64,000 bases of DNA from Petrolisthes cinctipes (Eukaryota > Arthropoda > Malacostraca > Decapoda > Porcellanidae): NCBI GenBank assembly GCA_033782935.1, contig JAWQEG010000361.1:202001-266000 (forward strand), read 5' to 3'. The notes beneath the pieces are model-generated. The model ran no database searches and was not told the origin of the DNA. It was given only the letters and a program-made list of their open reading frames with translations. The translations under genes were made by a program, and so were the position numbers. Below are positions 35,915 through 48,700 of this stretch, piece after piece (positions within the stretch are counted from its first letter, which is position 1; each line of letters opens with the position of its first letter).

Positions 35915-38900
35915 CTACGGGAGAAGAAAAAAATTATATCAAAATATAAGCATTAAGTGTAGAGCATTTACATTATTCCAAATTCTACAAAAGTATGGTA
36001 ATACTCACATCCATATACTGGTTCAGCAATATGCGCATTTCAGCAGACTTTGCCATGTCTAAAGCACTCCTCCCTAATTGATCTGTATCTTCCAAAAGTC
36101 CTCGACCTGTAAAATGATAAAATGGACTTCAGTGATGAAATATAATTTTCTTTACATCTAGGGAAGACAATGATTGGACAGTATTGTAATACAATAGACA
36201 ATAGGACAGTTCTGTAATATAATAACACATCTCTTCCAATATCAGAAGCCCCTACAAAATAAAACCCCTAAATAGTTTGAGACAGGAATGCAGTCCTCTG
36301 AACTTTGCTATACAGGTCACGTACTTCACTACAGTATACAGTAAAAGCTAATGTTTTAGTGCTACAGTGTATGTATTGTGAACTTGAAATACTTCAAGGA
36401 AAAGTGGGTGAAATGCTCTGCCTTTAACCAACCAACCATTGGAAAGGAAATTGACGAGCTACCAGTATCTTTCCCTCTATGAAGTCTATGCCAAACATGT
36501 GTCATCAGAATTTTCAGCACATATTTTGTATGGAACATAATCATTGCCTACACCATGTCTTTTACTAATTAGGCCTACACTGTACTGTTCCCCGACAGAC
36601 TTGATAGTTGAGATGTGACTGGGCAAACGGAAAATCATTACTTAAGTAATAGATCACTAGAGGACCAGAAGACACATAAAATTGGAGACCTGGCACGCAA
36701 GTCTTACCTCCGTAGTCGAGCAGTAGTTTTGCCGTGCCGATGTGGTTGTTCACTACCGCGTCTTGCAGGGGTGTCCTCATTTCCTCGCCTCCTTTCACAC
36801 CCGCGTTGATTGAATTCTTGTAGTAGTCTGATGGAAACAATGGCTATATGCTTTGGCCCATTTTGTGCTGAAGGACATTTTCTCTTTTTTTATACCTGTA
36901 TAATACTGAGAAAGGTGAGGATTAAAGGCAAGAGGTTCCTTGTCTAATGTCCTCAACTGTACAATGAATATGATTTGTGATGCCTAGACACATTGGGTTA
37001 ATAACATTATACGTTGCAGTAACTTAGATGAATGGATGTAGGTAAATATACTTTCCAGGATTGACCTGTTATGCATGTGAGAAAATTGGGGGTCTGTTCC
37101 CCCTAATTCCTGGTATTATAATGATTTTTAGTTGTAGTAATCTTACAAAACATGTCTATGTGCCTTTTTAGTACAGTGGGATCTAGCATCTAGCGTGTTC
37201 TCCTCTTGCGAATTCGTATCTAACGACATCCTACAACCTCTACTCAAATCCGTATCTAGCGAACAAAATTCCCATCTAGCGAAATAAATACATAAGAAAA
37301 ATGTAAAAAAATTAATAAATTCACGAGCGGCATATTTACCCGCCATAGCAGCCTTTATGTTTGTCATGACGTCACCAACCACTCCTTCGTCCTTTCCAAC
37401 ATAAAAAAAACCTCTGTATCTGCTTTTGTGCCACGTGTGATAAACCTCACTAGACCGGCTCCAACCTTGTGACCGGGAAACAAATTTTGCTTGAATCCTG
37501 GGCTGAACTAGCCTGTCCCTTCGCCTCGGATATCACTTCGTCGCACTTGCTCTTCATTCATCAATCACGGGTAAATAGTGAATAATGTATTAATTATTTC
37601 TTCTTTAATTCATGCTATGTATAACTTTGTGTACAATATAATGGAAATCATGCAATATTATAGACGAAAGTAGATAAAATATAGATAATCAATTAGAATA
37701 TTAATTTTCCCCATTTGGCTGGCGAGAGTGTGAACAGAAGTGAGAAGTTTGCTGGTAGATAAAGGAGGATTGATTGATATTAGGCGCCACAACAGCGAGG
37801 TCATATAGCGCCAGAAAAAGGTGATCGAGAGGTGTGACAGCAAGCGGGAAGGAAATAGAAAGAAAAGAGGGACAGTTGAAGAACTGAGAACTAGTAGCTG
37901 GGGCCGAAGGGGCGCCAAAACCCTTAAAGTATTGCCCACATCACTACAGGCAATACTCACCTATGGGGGGACAAGAGAGGAGGGGAGGTGAGGAGGGTGG
38001 TGGTGGACAAGGAAGGAGGGGAGGTGAGAGGTTGTTGAGTCATGACACGTGTCCTTCACTGTCCGTCCCTTCACCTCAGACACAGATGGACGTTCGTCAC
38101 ACTTACACACTTTAAGAGTTATTAATTTTTCTTTTATATATATTGTGTATAATTTTGTGTGTTAAAATGGAAATTAAAATATGGTATAGGTGAAAATAAA
38201 GTAAGAAAAATTAAGATGAGAAATATACACCTCACCTATTATAATTTTCCTCATTAGTTTAATTATTTGCATCTAGCAACGTTTTTTTGGCACCAATTCC
38301 TCGCTAGATGCGAGATCCTACTATACAGTTATTTTTGACCTTATATACTATACCTCGTTTTATCAAAGAACATGGAACATCAGTTGTGCTGAAGTTGTCA
38401 TAACAATTGAAGTTCAGAAGACACTTGACAACTTCCTCATGGCCCCTGAGAGAGGCCTCATGAAGGGCAGTCCAGCCAAGGTTGTCTCCCAGGTTGATGT
38501 CCAGGCCAGGTACCGACAGCAGCAGACGTACACGTTCAACGTTGTTTCTCATGCACTCACGCATCAGCATCGTCTCTCCTATGGCCAAAGTAAATTATGA
38601 ACTCTACTAGTTGAGGTACCCGGTGTTGCACAGGGGAAAAAAATATTGAAGAAAAGAAACTAATTTTCACTTCATATGAATGTATTAAATATACCGGCTC
38701 TATTCCAATTCTAATAATCATAGCAATTTTTTACATTATTACTAATTTGGAGTACATACAGTACAAAAATCTAGTAATTACCTTTTAAATTCCTTTTATT
38801 AACATTATGGGGTCCAATTCTGGGAAGCCCTGGGATCTTCATTACTGGTAACTCTCCATTTTTCTTCTGTGGGAGAAATGTAAAAATTCAGTGCTTCAGT

Positions 38901-39678
38901 ATTTTCTTATACTAAAGTTGGTAGTAAAGTGTTGGCAAATCTGGAGCAACTGATTCCTCAAAACTATTCCAAGCAACAGGCCACCATTATTTTCGTTAAT
39001 CTGGTCCTGTTTCCTGGCATACCTGTACTTTGGAGGAATCGAGGCACTCCAATGTACCAACTGTATATTACCCCCTTAATAAATCATTCATTGAACATAA
39101 TGCTACTCATTATTACAACAAAACATTATACCAAGGAACACAGTACCAGCTCTTCTCAATTTATGCATAATTGATGTACATACAACTCCAAGATAAAAAT
39201 AAACAGAAAATATGATTAATGATTAGCATCCCGAGAGGCCCCATCGCCTTCCCTTGACGGTTATGTTACTCCCTTCCGAGGTTTCCCACCTCTCCAAGAA
39301 GTGAGCCAGACTGCTGTGCTGTCTCCCGTGGTTACCTCACCGGTACCCGGGCCCAGCAGGGAAGCTGCTTCGCCTCCCACAAGGGCGCGCTCCACGAGCC
39401 GCTTGCGGGGGAGCAAGCACAGTTCTAAGAGGAGGTCCCTCCCCTCCAAGAGAACCCGTACTCATCGCCGCTCTCCCTTGCCTTCGCCCTCGTCGTCTGC
39501 CTCTTCCTCCTCCAGTTCTTCTTCGTTGAAGGGCTCGCCCTCTCAGGTTCACAAGCCCCACAAAGCTAAGTGGGCGAGGACGAGCCCCTCGGTGAGGAAG
39601 ATGGCACGAGTCATGCGCTCCCTTTTTCCCTCTGTTATCCAGGATTCCTTCCTCCACCTGTAGCTCCTTCCCCCCCTA

Positions 39679-39716
<38 letters not shown>

Positions 39717-42700
39717 CTCTTGCTTTAATAATTTGGTATTGAAAAGTGCAGTTTGGTAATAAAAATTGAGGAGTTTGGTAATGAGGCCAATTTCAAATCT
39801 GGCAACCCTGAGCCACACTCCCTGTCTGGGATCCACACATCATACCGCGCAAACATTTTTAATTTAAATGTTAGGGTGTTGATCCTTTTTTGCTGACTGT
39901 ACACTCCCCCCTCCCCTCTGTTTTAGTGTGAAATTGGTTAGTACAGTCACTGAACTGTGAATTGTGTAATCTCCCTCGCTTCATTTTCCTTCCTTCTTTT
40001 CCCTCAAGAACATTGTCAATATATACTTTCAACAAGATAATAATAGTAATACATTAATAATAATAATAATAATAATAATAGTAATAATACAGAACAGTAA
40101 TAATAAAAGAGATCAAATACTCTTACCTGTTTGGATGTTGTCTTTTGGTGTGTATTTAATGCAACAAAAAAGTCCATCTGAAAATTAAAAGAACATTTAT
40201 GTCAGAAATATATGAATGTATGTACTGTAATTTATATTTACAATACAGTGAGGAATCTAATTGTAAATATTACCACAATTTTCATCTAATAAGCCAGCAT
40301 CATTCTTAACCACTTAGACGTGAGCATCATCTATCACGGCAGCTCTCTCGCCCAGGCCTCTTTCCCGCACTCATAGTCACTATGTAAACAACACATTTGA
40401 CAACTAATAGCTTGTAAACCACTTATGCTACATAAATAAATGATGCAGGATATTGAAGTACAAACCTTTAGCTGTCTCCTGATGTACTTGTCAACACTAA
40501 AGTGACATCTGTAGTATGGGTAGCCACCTCACAATGACATCAACTCAAAATTCACTTTTACACTCTATACATATTTACATATCTAAATAAGTTTTCACAC
40601 TTTAATTTTATTTAAAAACATGCCAGAACCACATTTTTCAACACAACATGAAATATAATGTTGCTGTCATTTTTACGTACATATATGGTAATTACAGGAA
40701 AAAGAGGAGTGATAAAAATATGTCTATCTACCCTCACAGTTAAAGTAAGACTGACTGGTGGTGGGTGAGATGGCTGTAGCCAAGTCCCTGGCTGCAACCC
40801 ACAGTATTGCCAACCAGAAACTAGCTTATTAAGGACTGCGCAAATTTAAAAACTGTGCTGTTGAATTAATGCTACACCTGCGGTGCTCCACACTTATTGC
40901 TATAGTCGGATTCAAATATGAAGCTAGTTTGGGCGGGGGAGCTTTACTAAGGGACTTCCTCACCCAACAGTGTTGTCATTTAACCCAAACAAGGCATACA
41001 ATATTTCATACCTTCGTTATTTAGTATTTGAAATAGTCTTCAAATCTTCAAAAAATTATTATACAGTCGACCCTCGCATGAGCGGACCCCACTTGTGCGG
41101 ATTTCGGTTTGGGCGGACACAGAAATACAAAAATACGATCCCGAAAAGCTTTGAATAGCGCGGGCAAAATATATTAATGTTAAAGTTATCAGGTAGGTGG
41201 CGAGTCAGGCAGTGGCGTGGGAAACAATATTCGCGCCAAAACGTTCAGTTTGTTTACAGTCTCCACCCCGCTCGCATCGCTTACGTGAATATTTCGTCTT
41301 TCAATATGCCTCCCAAACCGACGATTACTACCAAGAAAAAGCGTGTTACTCTTTGTGTTCAGCAAAAGCTAGAAGTGGTATGGAAACTGGAAAAGGGAAT
41401 ATCTGTGGCGAGGATAACTGAGGAGTATGGAATAAGTAAACATTCTGTGTCGGACATAAAGAAGGCCAAAGATAAACTTAAACATTATACTGCTTCCTTT
41501 TGTGTTGATGCCGTATCGAGTAAGAGCGGGAAGGTGAAGCCTAGAAAATATATTTGTATTATAAGGATAACTACAGTAATGAACTGTCATAGTTAAAAGG
41601 TACGGAAATCTACGCATTTTCAATGTGCGGACTTTTTCAATGTACGGACAGCTGTCCCCCCCAATTAGTCCGCCCATTCGAGGGTCGACTGTATATGATA
41701 AACCTTGATTATATGATGTTGTAAATGTGTTGATATTTAGGATAATAACAATCCTTTATGTATGGAAGTGAATCCAGTACACATGACAACAGTGTACTAC
41801 TCTGTGTTGTTGTCAAATCTGTGGTGAAGGTGGCCAGGTCACCCCTCCAGGGTCTCAGGTCACTACCCCCTGGTAGGGAGGAAGAGGGTGACAGAGGTGG
41901 AGTAGGGAGGATGTCTATAGGTGCGGTTCAACACCTCAGATGTTCATTCATGATTCCATACTCGTTTACTTTATGTATTATATACTTTATATGTCAGGTA
42001 TGTACTATTGAGCATTGTTTTATAAGTATTTGTATATAATTAATTATATATCGTTATGCGTGTTAGTTTTTTTCACATTACAGTAACAAAGAAATATAAA
42101 AAATAATTTCCAACACTGACAACACTTCCGAGATGAACTGTTTATCACCCCACATGTGTTTGACGTCAAATCCCAGGAGTACAGTAATTCTCACACCCTG
42201 ACCCGAGCAGAGTAGAGACAAGGCAACACTGTAGAGTAGGAAGGTTACCGCCCAAACTAGCTTCATATTTGAATCCGACTATAGTGTTGAAATTTTACTA
42301 CACCCGCAAAGTAAGGGATAGACACAGTACTACTGACCCTCAATACATTATTAATAAATACTTGTATTCGCCATTTGCTTTACACTCAGTCCCTCATTGA
42401 AGACCACCAAATGTTTTCCCAGCTTTCTGTTATTTATTACTATACAGACTAAGGGATTTACTGAACCTGTATTAAAAGGATGGTACTAAATTCATTCATC
42501 TTATATCGAGGGAATAAATACTGTACTTACTATATCTCTGAGGAATATCTGAGTGTTGTTCCCCTTGGTTACGTCCTGGAAGATGATGGAGCTGATGACT
42601 GCCTTGATCCATGGTGAGGGTAGCTCCTGGATCAGCTGCACTGTAACCGAAGGACCAGAGTCTGCGCCAACATGAAAATATAGAAAAAAAATTAAAAAAT

Positions 42701-45700
42701 AAATAAAAATAAAATAAAAATAGAAATCAATCAATAAAAAAAAAATATAATAATAATAAAAATACTATTTATCTATCTATTGCCAGATGCCTTAATCCCC
42801 GAAGGGGTGGCCACAAATGAATCGCCTCTATGAACCCCTGTTCCCTGTCAACTGGCGTCCCTCACATAACTTCTCAACTCCATCCCTCCACGTCACTCTC
42901 GGTCTGCCCCTCCCCCTCACTCTCGGTCTGCCCCTACCCCTCCGTCCCTCCACCTCACTCTTGTACACTCTCTTAACCAACCTCTCGCTTTCCATACACT
43001 CCAGATGAACAAACCACCTCAAGGTGTTCACACTCTCCAACACGTCCACACCACACCACACTGCTCCTGTACCTCTTCATTCGTCAGTCTGTCTTTCCAT
43101 GTCACTCCACACACACTTCTAAGGTAGCTCATTTTCACCCCTCTAACTCTTGATTTATGTCTTTCCATCATGTGATTGTGTATGAGAATTGGAGGCTTCT
43201 GATTCCTCCTGACTATGCCACAAAACAAGCTACTTCCATATAGGTGGGGTTTCGTGGCAATAACTGAAGGACTTGTTTACATTACCACCAATTTTATGAT
43301 CTCTTAACTGCAATTTTAAAACGCCAATATGTTCACAAAACGGTTATCTAAGGTCACATTACTTACAAGGGATTCAATAATAAATTCACTTTGGTACATT
43401 AACTTGATTCCTCTAAAGTTATGTCAGGAAACAGAACCAAAGAATAATCATAATAGCATCCTGTTGCTTGGAATAGGATGAAGGAATAAGTTGCTTCAGA
43501 TTTACTACATACAAAACTATACTATATATACCCCCTTAATTAAAGAAAGCATTGTTGGTTCTCTTTGTTTGCGGTCAATATCTATTACAGTAATCCCTCG
43601 ATATGAGATGATTAAATTTAGCACTATTTTTTTTAACACAGGTTCAGTATATAGCTTAGTTGTCTATGGTAATGAATATCCGAAGCCTGGGAAAACATTT
43701 GGTGGTCGACAATGAGGCACTGAGTGTAAAATGAAGTGGTGGATACAAGTATATATTCTTTGTTACATTGCATTCAGTTTTGTTCAGCAGCTTGAAAGTT
43801 ATGAAGAAATGAAATGACCAGCTTTCATGTTGTTCTTTTGTGTAATGATGATGTTGCTATTTATATATTACATTCTGCTAACACTTATTACTCTATCATC
43901 CTCCACATTCATTCATTGAATAAACTGTAGAAAAGTCTTTAAGGGGGTAATACACATTTGGTACATTGGAGTGCCTTTAATCCTCCAAAGTATGATAGTA
44001 AATAGAATCAAATGAAAAAATAATAATAGGAGTCTGTTGCTAGGAATAATTTGGAGGAAGCAGTTGCTCCAGACTTAGCAACAATGCACTGCCCCCCTTA
44101 AATATGTTCAGGAAATAGTGAAAGCAAATGTACCTATAACTGTGTGTGTGAGTTAGAACAAAACAGTACTTACCTTTTAAACAAATAAGTAGTTCGTTGC
44201 TGATGGCATTAAGTGACTGTGGCAGGGTACTAATGGGAAGGAAGGAACTTCTGCCAAACCTCCAAGCCATCTCCACCAGCAGGGTTACCAGTTGCTATAA
44301 AAGAGTACAGAAATTGATCATTATCCATATATGTTCCGACACGGGACATAGGATTTCTCAAGCCCGTTACCGTGGCCCAGGTCAACTGCTACTCACACAC
44401 ACGTCACAACTTCCGAACTGGTACGTAGTCACAGAGGAGGGAAATGAGGGTAATTCCCAAATACTACAGCTGTTATGGTACCAGCGTGGGTGTTTTATGA
44501 CGTTTGGTGGCCTTATAGTTAGTGCCTGAAACTCAAATCGGAAGAGTAAATATTCTCAGGCCCTCACCTGAGAGAAATCGATCTTCCGACCTATAAGTTA
44601 CGAATCCAGAACACTAACCACTCGGCCACCTCCCCTACATTTTCCTCATGAAAAATGGTAAAATACACACTCATAACAACAGTGGAAAACTGTATTACTG
44701 TATACAGAAGATAATCCATGAACCACAGCTCTTCTAACACCAAATAATTTTAACACTACCATACTATATAAATAATCACATGCAGTCATCACTATATCAG
44801 ACACCACACCCTCATATATACAAGTAAACACCATACCCTCAAACATACAACAAGCGGCTAATGTTGCGATTATCTGTGCCGGCGAACTACTGGTTAGGTT
44901 AGGTTGGGTTAGATAAGGTTCGTTTACCTTTATCAATACTGAGTGGAATTATCTTGGAGAAATGTATTCTTTGTTAGATATTTCAATTTTATGATACAAC
45001 TTATTTTTGTAGCGGGGGAGGAAGTGCAGTCGGGCGGACAGTGTTACCAGGTCTCCTTGGCAAAATTACGAAAGGACCTGCAGGCAGTAGTTGTTGAAGT
45101 TCCTTAAGCTGTCTGGCCAAACAGCCTCGAGCTCCTGAGGAAGGCCATGGCCTGAACCGGGCTTTCCTACAGTATCCTCAGAGAGTGTATGTTGTGTTGT
45201 TGGTGAGTGAGGTTGTGTGTATTGCAGTCTTCCATAATGTGTTTAATAGAATGGGGTCCTGTGATGCATCCCGGCAAGGCTGGTAGTACTGTACGGTATG
45301 GATGGCATTTGATAAAAAAGTACGGTACAGAATTACGGTACGATATTGTCCTCAGAGTACGGTACGGTACGATTTGAGTACGGAAAAATTGCTAAATTTT
45401 CGTACTGTACTGTACTACAGGTTAAAAATTATGACCCGTTATCTGTATTAATGCTTTTCAGTAATAGCAATTTGAGGCTTCATTTCAGTCGTTCAGTGAG
45501 GACACTTTAGTTGTGTGATCAGTGAAATGACAGTGATTACTGACCAGTACTGGCCACCAGACGGTACCAATCATGTAAAGTCACACCAACTACAGTATTG
45601 CTGTATAATTTGAGTGGTGGACATGTGGTCGGTGTGTGATTGTTGGATTTCAGGGCAAATGGTAACTGTAGCTCATGAGTCACAGCTCTCATTTCATAAT

Positions 45701-48700
45701 ATTACTATCAACGTAAAATTTAAAACATAGCCTACATATCCATGACAGTAATAAACATAAACATTTTAAAGAATCAAGATGTATGTCATATTTAATTCTG
45801 ACACTGCTAGCCCGAGTTGATTGATGATTTATAGGCAACATATAGCAAATTTGAATTGTGGACGTGAATGGTAGTGGCTTGTCTTAAATAAGGTGAACAG
45901 CAATTACAATATTTCATACAATTTTATCTATGTAAATTAATTCTGTAGATGGTACGATATTAGTACAGAATTATGGTATGGTATCTTTTTTTACTATATG
46001 GTACGGAAAAACAAACAAGGGTAAGGTACGAAATTACAGTACGGTAAGGCAACCAGGTACGAATTACAGAAAAACATTCCGTACCTTACTGTACTACCAG
46101 CCTTGTATCCCGGACAGGCAGTTATGCACATTATGCGGTGAGAGAGTGAAGCGCAATACACTGAGATGGTTTGGACATGTAGAGAGAATGCAAGGCGAGG
46201 AATTTGTAAAGAAGGTGTATGGAAGTGAAGTTGTGGGACCTGGTGTGAGAGGCAGAACAGAGTGGAAGAGTATGTAAAGGAGAGAAACGTGAGGGGCAGA
46301 GGAGGGCTTGAACAAGTAAGGAGGGAGTGTTGGAACAGGGAGAACTGGAGACACTTCTGCCGTGGCCACTTCCTTGGAGGAAGTTCCCGGAGGGAACGAG
46401 GCGTCAGAGCTAGATAGATACCCAACAAGCCAACACCATACCTTCAAACAACAGGCAAACACCATACCTTTAAACAAACACCATACCCTCAAACAAACAA
46501 CAAGCAAATGACTATTCCCCACTCAATCTGATTATTCACCTTCCAAAATTCCCCAGGCAAACCATATCATCCACAACTTCAAACTCTTATCCATCTGTGT
46601 CCCGGACAACATTAGTAACATACACCTAATACACATCAAACCACATGGTGTACAAGCACTCACCAGCATAAACAATGTACAGCTACTCACACAACGCAAT
46701 ATCCATTATCTAAAAGCGCAGTACAATCATCTGTCATAATTCCTAAACCCAACAAAGGTCTGATGCTACCAATGTCACACCAATACATCGCCCTCCTCTG
46801 CACTCACTCCAAAGTCATTAAGTGCCTCATCCTAGACCTGACCACACCACACATTCCTTCAGCACCACCACAACACGGTTTCAGATAACTACAGCCCCTT
46901 CATACAGACCTCACACAAGAAATATTCAATGGTATCAGTTTAGCTCAACCCCTAACACAGAACATTTCTTGTTATATTCGACATTAGCAAATCTTTTGAT
47001 GCCATTTCCCATGACAAACTCATAAACGAAATATATAACACAAACTTTCTCAACATCATAAAAAGATGGTTGGCCAACTATTTAACAGGTAGACAATGAC
47101 TGTTATTTACTGGTGTGTCATCAAACATCAAAAACCTCCCAAATATTGTTCCCCAAGGGTCTGTACAGTAACCTACTTTCATCAACCTATACATGCACTA
47201 CATGCAACACCTCACACTTCCCAAAATACGCATTGCTTCTTCCATGCACACACATCCAACAAACTAGAGTTCATAAATATGAGCTTGTCAAAATGCTTAC
47301 CGACAAACACTGCCTGACAGGTGCTGGTGCTGACAACATTCGTACCCACTTGTTGAGAAGTTGTTTGATGGGTGGAGTGGTGTTGGCAAGGTGGTGAGTG
47401 TGACCCAGGAACACTTGCCACATCAACAGTTTTCGCACTTCATCTCTGGTGACCAAACCACATTTGTAACAAGTGAAAATCATAACAGTATTTTATCTAA
47501 ATTCATGAAACTTTAACAGGGAAAACTTCTTGACTGACAATTAATGTTTTAGAACATACTCATTCGGAGTCGTTCCATCCTCAAAACATAAAAATAAATA
47601 AAATACTAGTTACAAACAAACTATTGCATTTGGAAACATAACTAAGTTTAAACATAAATTACATACATAACGGAATTTAAACATAAATTACGGTACCCCA
47701 AGTTTAAACATGAATACTGAAAACTGGGCTTAATATACATAACTTCCTGTACTGTATTATACGGAGTGGTTAGGCAGAACAAGCCTCACAGATTGCCTGT
47801 ATATTCCATAACATTACCATATAATGGAGCTATATGTTCTACCAAATCATTGCCTGTTCTAGCTTGAACATTTTCAGACCACCAAAGATAACTGTAAGGA
47901 AGCATCATTTGTTCTGGGTGAATATTTGCAGCAAAGTAATCTTGTAGTTACCAGCGTGGAGGATGTGGATGGTGGGGTTTAGCGTTGTGAAAACTGACAA
48001 ATATATTAATTCTCCCACATTGCCTAAAGTTGAAGAGGTAGTGAGACCTGAGGATACATGTACTGTACCAACTCTTCTACAACGTTTACAGGTTGAATAC
48101 ATCTTTTTGATAGATGTCAATCACACCCTGTACATATGCTCTCTGGAGTGAGTGTACAGCATCCTTATGTTGGATAATATAGCAAAAGTGAGTTTTGTCC
48201 ATTCATATGCCATTAGTACGAGTGGGCTAAACAAACACAATGGTGTCACATTTAGCTAAACCCACTGCACACTGTGTTCATTACTAGTGGAGGCCACTGT
48301 ACCTACAGGATTGAAAAAGTTATTAGCTTACCCTGAAGTGAATCGTTTCATGTCCTCATTGAAGAGCGAGACCAGGAACTGTAGGACATCAAGTGCATGT
48401 TCCTTGTATATGGTGGGAGACTGGTCAAAGGAGCTACAAAGAGACTCATTCTCACTCTCCAGGTCTGTGGCTTGCTGCAACACCATCAAAACATTGTGCA
48501 CAAAGTCCCATGCACGGTAATTCCCTTGCCTCTCCTCCTGCAAGTCAAGATGTTGTTTACTTGGCTGACCCACAGAGAACCTTTCAAAACAAAACATTGT
48601 AGGAAGCAAGTTATTCTTCTCTGTCATCAAATGAGTTACTATTATTTTTTTTTCTTTATGGTTTCTAATGTCCTTTTCCTACAAAGAAATTAATCTTAGC

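Noticed and set aside
44560..44638. tRNA-Ser-like gene
   Set aside because: Lacks a foldable full cloverleaf and continues into a SINE body, so it is called a SINE.
46094..46522. 142-codon minus ORF overlapping the hAT/LINE junction
   Set aside because: Antisense of LINE sequence with no coding character.
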